A stretch of 12,420 nt of DNA, taken from the NCBI GenBank assembly GCA_028697875.1, contig JAQVEQ010000079.1, positions 1 to 12,420 of the forward strand, read 5' to 3'. Position numbers and translations under genes: made by a program. How positions within the stretch are numbered: position 1 is the first letter of the stretch; every line of letters starts with the position of its first letter. Positions 7,938-12,420 of this stretch are shown piece after piece. The notes under the pieces are model-generated. The model had not been told where the DNA came from, ran no database searches, and worked only from the letters and a program-made list of their open reading frames with translations. This stretch comes from Novosphingobium sp. (GTDB taxonomy: Bacteria > Pseudomonadota > Alphaproteobacteria > Sphingomonadales > Sphingomonadaceae).

Positions 7938-8588
7938 ATGGCGGGCCGGATCGTCATCGCCGACGACCACCCGCTGATGCGGGCGGCGGTGCGCGCGTCG
8001 GTCGAGAAGCTCTGGCCCGGCAGGGAAATCGTCGAAGTGGCCGATGCCGCTTCGGCCCGGCGCGAGGCGGAAGCCGGCGATGTCGAACTGCTGTCGCTCG
8101 ACCTCCACATGGCCGACAGCGCGGGCTTGCAGACCCTGCTCGACCTGCGGCGCGATTTTCCCGCCATGCCGGTAGTGGTCGTCTCGGCCAGCGACGAGCC
8201 GCGCATCCGGCGGGGCGTCAAGGAACTGGGCGCCGCCGCGTTCATTCCCAAGACCGCGCCGCTGCCGCAAATGCGCGAGGCGCTGGCCGCCGTGCGACAG
8301 GGCGACGTGTGGTTCCCCCAAGACGAAGGCGCAGCAGAGGAAGACACCGCCGCCAGCGACGACATCGCCCGGCTCGCCCGCCTGACCCCTGCGCAACGAC
8401 GGATCCTGTCCCACGTCGCGCAAGGCCTGCTCAACAAGCAGATCGCACACGAAATGCAGATCAGCGAAGCGACCGTGAAAGCGCACATGACAGCGATCTT
8501 CCGCCGGCTGGGCGTGGTCAACCGGACCCAGGCCGTACTGATCGCCAAGCAACTCGACGCGGCGGCTCCGCCGGTTGCGGAAAGCTAG
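7938..8588 (+). CDS. LuxR/FixJ-type response regulator, CrbR/ErdR-like
   Basis: The 216 residues comprise a receiver domain (about 4-120) and a LuxR-type helix-turn-helix (about 147-205). The acidic pair is D9/D10 in VIADDHPLMR, the phosphoacceptor is D55 in LLSLDLHMAD, Ser of VVSAS is the switch residue, and K105 lies in AFIPKTAPLP. The output domain reads LTPAQRRILSHVAQGLLNKQIAHEM and SEATVKAHMTAIFRRLGV. Its start is 4 nt after the acs stop with no strong ribosome site, so translation is probably coupled to acs. Regulators of this type beside acs, with an SLC5-type sensor kinase, are the CrbR/ErdR group that activates acs in gammaproteobacteria. Putting the gene in the same transcript as acs would give positive feedback; that is inference. 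Confidence 0.9.
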   Translation: MAGRIVIADDHPLMRAAVRASVEKLWPGREIVEVADAASARREAEAGDVELLSLDLHMADSAGLQTLLDLRRDFPAMPVVVVSASDEPRIRRGVKELGAAAFIPKTAPLPQMREALAAVRQGDVWFPQDEGAAEEDTAASDDIARLARLTPAQRRILSHVAQGLLNKQIAHEMQISEATVKAHMTAIFRRLGVVNRTQAVLIAKQLDAAAPPVAES

Positions 8589-9496
8589 CGCTTCAACCGC
8601 GCCGAGACGAAATCGATAAAGACGCGCAGCTTGGGCAGGATATGCGTCCGGCTGGGATAATGGAGATAGAGTCCGTCCGACGTCGGCGTATGATCGGGCA
8701 ACACCACTTCGAGCTGCCCCTGCGCAATCCTGTCGGCGACAAGCCGTTCGGCGGTAAAGAACAGCCCCAGCCCCTTGCACGCCGCCGTGATGCACAGGCC
8801 GATGTCGTTGGCCACCACGCGTCCCGTGACGCTGACTGTCACCGGACGGCCGTCTTCGATGAACACCCACTTGGTCCCGCTTTCGCCGCGTGCGAACATC
8901 CGGATGCAACTGTGATCGCGAAGATCGGCCAAAACTCGCGGACGGCCATGGTGCTCCAGGTAATCCGGGCTTGCGACGACGACGAAGCGGATCGGGTCCG
9001 TCAGGCGCAGGCCGACAGTGTCGTTATCGAGCATTTCGCCCAGATGCACCCCCGCGTCGTATCCTTCCTCGATCAGATTGCCCGGGATGTCCGAGGTGAC
9101 GATCTCCAGGTCGATCCTCGGATAGGCCTCGCAAAATTCGGCCAGCACCGGTTCGATCAGGATGGGAATCACATCCTTCGGCATGTTCAGCCGCAAGAGG
9201 CCGGCAGGCTCGCCCAGATTGCGCGTTTCGTCGAAGGCCGCCGCAAGCTCCGCCAGTGCCGGGCCGCTGCGCCGGAGGAAAATCTCCCCCGCCTCGGTCA
9301 GTCCGACGCTGCGCGTCGTGCGGACGAGCAGGGGCACTCCGGCCCGCTCTTCCAGCGCCTTGACCTGCTGGCTGACGGCCGAAGGCGAGACGCCCAGATC
9401 CTTGGCCGCCGCGCGAAAGCTGCGCCGTTCCGCCACTCTCACGAAGGCATCCACCCCGTCGAGCATCTGACGCGTTATTATGAAGTCCTGCTTCAC
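8585..9496 (-). CDS. LysR-family transcriptional regulator
   Basis: The 303-residue protein has the LysR winged helix near residues 12-70: VAERRSFRAAAKDLGVSPSA, then VSQQVKALEERAGVPLLVRT and SVGLTEAG. The rest is the type-2 periplasmic-binding-like effector domain, including LRLNMPKDVIPILIEPVLAEF and GLRLTDPIRFVVVASPDYL. The effector cannot be read from sequence; the domain resembles the common CrgA-like LysR group. The annotated start is GTG at 9496, with AAGG only 1 nt upstream; the ATG at 9466 (MLDGVDAF) is a plausible alternative. It converges on the response regulator, sharing the four bases CTAG, and diverges from the 27-residue ORF at 9578. LysR proteins often control the gene divergent to them, which here is that small ORF. 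Confidence 0.9.
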   Translation of the reverse strand: MKQDFIITRQMLDGVDAFVRVAERRSFRAAAKDLGVSPSAVSQQVKALEERAGVPLLVRTTRSVGLTEAGEIFLRRSGPALAELAAAFDETRNLGEPAGLLRLNMPKDVIPILIEPVLAEFCEAYPRIDLEIVTSDIPGNLIEEGYDAGVHLGEMLDNDTVGLRLTDPIRFVVVASPDYLEHHGRPRVLADLRDHSCIRMFARGESGTKWVFIEDGRPVTVSVTGRVVANDIGLCITAACKGLGLFFTAERLVADRIAQGQLEVVLPDHTPTSDGLYLHYPSRTHILPKLRVFIDFVSARLKR

Positions 9497-9517
9497 ACCT
9501 TAAACCGATTAATGCGG

Positions 9518-9531
9518 ATTATAGTTATAAT
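9518..9531. promoter_or_regulatory. AT-rich dyad with -10-like elements between LysR and the small ORF
   Basis: ATTATA-GT-TATAAT is a perfect dyad, so a consensus -10 hexamer reads in both directions in the 81-nt divergent gap. On the minus strand TTGACA (complement of 9551-9556) followed after 18 nt by CATTAT is a fair promoter for the LysR gene and overlaps the dyad. On the plus strand TATAAT at 9526-9531 lies about 47 nt before the small ORF start, but I see no good -35. It could also be an operator. Confidence 0.4.
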
Positions 9532-9577
9532 GATCCTGCGGTATTGGTCCTGTCAACAGATGAGAAAGGACTACCCC

Positions 9578-9661
9578 ATGAACACCTATTTCGCAGCTCC
9601 GCTGGCGTTCGCCGCTTCGTCGATCACCGTGATCCTGAGCATCGCGCTGCTCGGCGCCTGA
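9578..9661 (+). CDS. Small single-span membrane protein, 27 aa, divergent from LysR
   Basis: The frame ATG to TGA encodes 27 residues. It begins MNTYFAAPLAF and continues as an uninterrupted hydrophobic stretch rich in Ala, Ile, Leu and Ser (about residues 6-26), ending in LLGA. That is one membrane span with essentially no soluble part. AAAGGA lies 7 nt upstream of the ATG, a proper ribosome site, and a GC-rich hairpin follows the stop, which together give a complete small transcription unit. I do not recognise the family. The position next to LysR and behind the sensor kinase suggests a target of that LysR or a small partner of a membrane protein, both unproven. The chance that it is a random ORF is reduced by the ribosome site and the clean hydrophobic profile. 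Confidence 0.55.
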   Translation: MNTYFAAPLAFAASSITVILSIALLGA

Positions 9662-9677
9662 GACACCGCCCAACCGC

Positions 9678-9707
9678 AAAGGGGGGCAAAACTCCCCCGC
9701 GCCCCCT
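9678..9707. terminator. GC-rich hairpin between the convergent small ORF and sensor kinase gene
   Basis: A G-run at 9681-9686 pairs with CCCCC at 9694-9698; the alternative AAGGGGG (9679-9685) pairs with CCCCCTT (9702-9708). The hairpin lies 17 nt after the small ORF stop and just past the kinase stop at 9713, so it could serve both converging transcripts. T-runs are short: TTTT sits in the loop on the minus strand and TTT follows the stem. Strength is therefore uncertain. Confidence 0.5.
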
Positions 9708-9712
9708 TCGCC

Positions 9713-12420
9713 TTATCCCGCCAGCGCGTTCACGAGTGCGCGCAGCGCGGCGGGCGCCGGGGGCTTGATCATCCGCTTGGCGGCGATCCTTTCCGCCGCC
9801 GCCTTGGTTTCTTCCGTGTCTTCCGCCGTCAGGAGGATCGTCGGCGGGCACCCGCCCCAGCGTTCGCACAGCATCGCCCCCGCCTTGTCGCCTGTCAGGC
9901 CATCCTCCAGCCGGTAATCGAGAATCATCAGGCCCGGCGGATCGGCAAGGTCGACGTCCCGCGGATCGCGCGCGGTGACCACATCGAACCCCCAACGCGA
10001 CAGTAGCGCGCCGATCGCTTCCAGCCCGTCGCGGTCGTCGTCGATACACAGCACCTGCGTCTTGCGCGCTTCGGCGGCGCCGGCCCTGCTCCGCTCGGGG
10101 GCTTGCGCCTCCCGTCCCGCTTCCGCCACCGGCAAGCGGAAGGAAAAGCAGCTCCCGCGGCCTTCCTCCGACCAGACGGCGACCTCCGTCCCGAGCAGGG
10201 CCGCGATCCGCCGGACGATGGCCAAGCCCAGCCCCAGCCCTTCCTCGTCGCGCGCGTCGCCCAGCCGGGTGAACTCGTCGAAGATCCTTTCGCGCTCCGC
10301 CGCCGGGATGCCCCGCCCCCGGTCGGCAACCAGCACTTCCACTTCCCGGCCGCGCCGCTTCGCCCCGACCAGGATCTTGCCGCTGTCCGAATAGCGCACG
10401 GCATTGGTGACGAGGTTCTGCAAGACCGAAATGAACAGCCCGCGGTCGGTTTCGAGCCACAGGCCGCACGGCTGGACGACCAGCTGCAACCCCTTGTTCG
10501 CCGCCTGCACCTCGAATTCGTTGGCCACTTCGGCAAAGGCCTGGTCGAGCGGGAAGCGCACGGCCTGGGCCTGGAGCTTCCCGCCATCGAGCCGCGAAAT
10601 GTCGAGCAGCGCGCGCAGAAGCCGGTCGGCGGTTTCGATCGACCGGTCGATCTGCCCCAGCAGCGCATGTTCCGACCGGCGATGTTCCGGCGTTTCCTCT
10701 CCCTCCAGTTCCTCGCGCAGGGCGCTGGCGAACAGCCGCGCGGCATTCATCGGCTGGACCAGGTCGTGGCTGGCCGCCGCAAGGAAGCGGGTCTTCGACT
10801 GCGTGGCCGCTTCGAGCGCGCGGTTGGCCTCGACCAGCTGCTGCGTACGTTCCTTCACCTTGGCTTCCAGCGCCTGTTCGGCAAGGCGGTCGGCCGTGAC
10901 GTCGGTATAAGTCGTGACATAGCCGCCATTGGGCGCCGCCTTGCCCAGCACGCGCAGGATGCGCCCGTCGGACAGGGTCCGTTCGGTGCTGTGCCGCCGG
11001 CCCGCACGCAGATGGTCGAGCCGCTTGACGACCTCGTGTTCGATGGCCTCTTCCGGCACGCCGAGCGCGCGCATGTTGAAGCGCAGGAGATCCGCGACCG
11101 GACGCCCGACCTCGATCAGTTCGGGCGGATAGCCGAACATCTCGACATAGCGGTGGTTCCACGCCACCAGCCGCTGCTCGCCATCGACCACCGAAATCCC
11201 CTGGTCGATATTCTCGATCGCGATCTGCAACAGCCCAGCCCCGAATTGCAGGCGCTGGGAGGTTTCGTCGAACATGGCGACGACCTGTTCGAGCGAGACC
11301 GGATCGCCTTCCAGCGTCGACTGGATCAGGGCCCGTGCCGAAGAGCTGCCGATGATCGAGCTAATCATCCGTTCGCTGGTGTCGAGCAGTTCGTCGTCCA
11401 CCGGGTCCGTATCCGCATACCGCCGTCCGGTCTTGAGCCGCAGGCGGTTAAGCGCCTCGCGCGAGTGTTCCTGGCCGACGAACTGTTCGAGCAGCAAGCG
11501 GAAATCGGCGACACGCGTCTGGGTGACGAGCCGCGACTGGCCGAGATCGGGGATGCCGCGTTCGATGAAGGCCATGGCCTGCACCCGGTCCTGCAAGTTG
11601 GGCTCGACCGCGAGCGAGAAGACGACGAACAGCAGGACGTTGAAAGTCAGGCTCAGCACCGTGCCCGAAACCAGCGGGTCGGAACCGACGACCAGCGGCA
11701 CCATGTCCGGCCCGAAGACCGGCATGCCCAGCAGCAGGAGCCACAAGCCGAACCCGCCGATCAGGCCCGCGATCATCCCCACCCGGTTGGCCTTGCGCCA
11801 GGTAAAACCCAGGAACAGCCCCGGCGCGAATTGCGCCGCCCCGGCAAAGGCGATCTCGCCCAATCCGGCCAGCGTCGCCTCGCTGCCGATCGCACGGAAA
11901 TAGAGGTAGGCCAGCGCGAGCAGGCCGACCACGGTCCCGCGGCGGATGTTGATGAGCGCCTGACCGACCAGTTCCGGTTCGCCCCGGCGGCGGAACTGGT
12001 CGCGGAAGAAGACGGGAACGATCAGGTCGTTGGTAATCATGCCCGACAGGGCGATACTGGTGACGATAATCATGCCGGTCGACGCGGAAAAACCGCCGAT
12101 GAAGGCAAGGATCGCCAGCCAGTGCGCCTCGAAAGCCAGCGGCAAGTCGATCATCAGCATATCGGCGGGCGAATCCGGCGGCAGCAGGACACGGCCCGCC
12201 ACGATGACCGGCAGCACCGCGGCGCAGATCAGCGCGAGATAGACGGGAAACAGCCAGCGCATCGAGCCGGAAAGCCGGTCTTCCGTCGCCTCGACCACCA
12301 GCATGTGGAACTGGCGCGGCAGGCACAGCACGGCCATCGCGCCGAGCAGGGTCAGGACGACGAAGCGCCCGTTGAACTGGGCAAGGGTGAAACTGCCCGA
12401 CACGATCCGCTCCACCTCTA
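9713..12420 (-). CDS. Hybrid sensor histidine kinase with sodium/solute symporter (SLC5) domain, CrbS/MxtR-like, N terminus outside window
   Basis: About 900 C-terminal residues are present and the frame is open to the window edge; numbering here is from the GTG codon at 12415, which is internal. Residues 15-270 hold about seven membrane spans typical of the second half of an SLC5 symporter (LCLPRQFHMLVVEATEDR, FIGGFSASTGMIIV, GEIAFAGAAQFAPGLFLGF). Residues about 305-385, with IIGSSSARALIQSTLEG, look like a STAC linker. A PAS domain follows (about 395-510), then a coiled coil. The HisKA box is AAASHDLVQPMNAARLF with H550; the ATPase N-box is LQNLVTNAVRYSDSG, then ADRGRGIP and GLGLGLAIV. A C-terminal receiver has D792-D794, phosphoacceptor D833 in LMILDYRL, T863 and K884. 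This architecture is that of CrbS/MxtR kinases that sense acetate-related signals and drive acs through CrbR. It is not adjacent to its likely regulator, since LysR and the small ORF lie between. Confidence 0.92.
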   Translation of the reverse strand, partial: EVERIVSGSFTLAQFNGRFVVLTLLGAMAVLCLPRQFHMLVVEATEDRLSGSMRWLFPVYLALICAAVLPVIVAGRVLLPPDSPADMLMIDLPLAFEAHWLAILAFIGGFSASTGMIIVTSIALSGMITNDLIVPVFFRDQFRRRGEPELVGQALINIRRGTVVGLLALAYLYFRAIGSEATLAGLGEIAFAGAAQFAPGLFLGFTWRKANRVGMIAGLIGGFGLWLLLLGMPVFGPDMVPLVVGSDPLVSGTVLSLTFNVLLFVVFSLAVEPNLQDRVQAMAFIERGIPDLGQSRLVTQTRVADFRLLLEQFVGQEHSREALNRLRLKTGRRYADTDPVDDELLDTSERMISSIIGSSSARALIQSTLEGDPVSLEQVVAMFDETSQRLQFGAGLLQIAIENIDQGISVVDGEQRLVAWNHRYVEMFGYPPELIEVGRPVADLLRFNMRALGVPEEAIEHEVVKRLDHLRAGRRHSTERTLSDGRILRVLGKAAPNGGYVTTYTDVTADRLAEQALEAKVKERTQQLVEANRALEAATQSKTRFLAAASHDLVQPMNAARLFASALREELEGEETPEHRRSEHALLGQIDRSIETADRLLRALLDISRLDGGKLQAQAVRFPLDQAFAEVANEFEVQAANKGLQLVVQPCGLWLETDRGLFISVLQNLVTNAVRYSDSGKILVGAKRRGREVEVLVADRGRGIPAAERERIFDEFTRLGDARDEEGLGLGLAIVRRIAALLGTEVAVWSEEGRGSCFSFRLPVAEAGREAQAPERSRAGAAEARKTQVLCIDDDRDGLEAIGALLSRWGFDVVTARDPRDVDLADPPGLMILDYRLEDGLTGDKAGAMLCERWGGCPPTILLTAEDTEETKAAAERIAAKRMIKPPAPAALRALVNALAG

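Noticed and set aside
9713..12415. GTG at 12415 taken as the sensor kinase start
   Set aside because: The frame stays open to the window edge, and the first residues are in the middle of a symporter domain, so the true start lies outside.

Overview
The window is GC-rich and densely coded. It looks like an alphaproteobacterium, most likely of the Sphingomonadales. That placement is inferred from base composition, a DcaP-like outer-membrane porin, the style of the serine recombinase and the general gene content; no rRNA or other taxonomic marker is present.

Left end (1 to about 1175): the edge of a mobile or formerly mobile module. It holds the N-terminal part of a serine site-specific recombinase running off the window, a divergently transcribed 125-residue protein with a helix-turn-helix-like core, and a non-coding stretch with at least three dyads built on the same TTCCCG(T)/(A)CGGGAA word.

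Centre (1178-7933): short-chain acyl-CoA activation. On the minus strand, in transcription order, lie a DcaP-like porin, a single-domain GNAT acetyltransferase, propionyl-CoA synthetase (PrpE) and a small NTF2/SnoaL-like protein. GNAT and prpE are 10 nt apart and almost certainly co-transcribed. Divergent from the porin is acetyl-CoA synthetase (Acs). Both synthetases keep the PKTRSGK motif whose last lysine is the classic target of Pat-type acetyltransferases. The GNAT resembles the catalytic domain of those enzymes, so control of both synthetases by acylation is a reasonable inference. The divergent porin/acs promoter region carries two abutting 15-bp palindromic boxes.

Right end (7938-12420): regulation. 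A LuxR/FixJ-type response regulator follows acs by 4 nt. It ends tail-to-tail on a LysR-family regulator, sharing the bases CTAG. The LysR gene diverges from a 27-residue single-membrane-span ORF. Then comes a large minus-strand hybrid sensor kinase, cut by the window edge, with sodium/solute symporter (SLC5), STAC-like, PAS, HisKA, HATPase and receiver parts. A kinase of this architecture with a FixJ-type regulator beside acs matches the CrbS/CrbR (MxtR/ErdR) acetate-switch systems of Vibrio, Pseudomonas and Shewanella.

Together the centre and right form one acetate/propionate utilisation locus: entry through the outer membrane, activation by Acs and PrpE, probable acetyltransferase control, and a transporter-like sensor kinase with its regulator. 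The individual families are known. The less ordinary points are the arrangement, the tandem operator-like boxes, the small membrane ORF and the recombinase-linked repeats.
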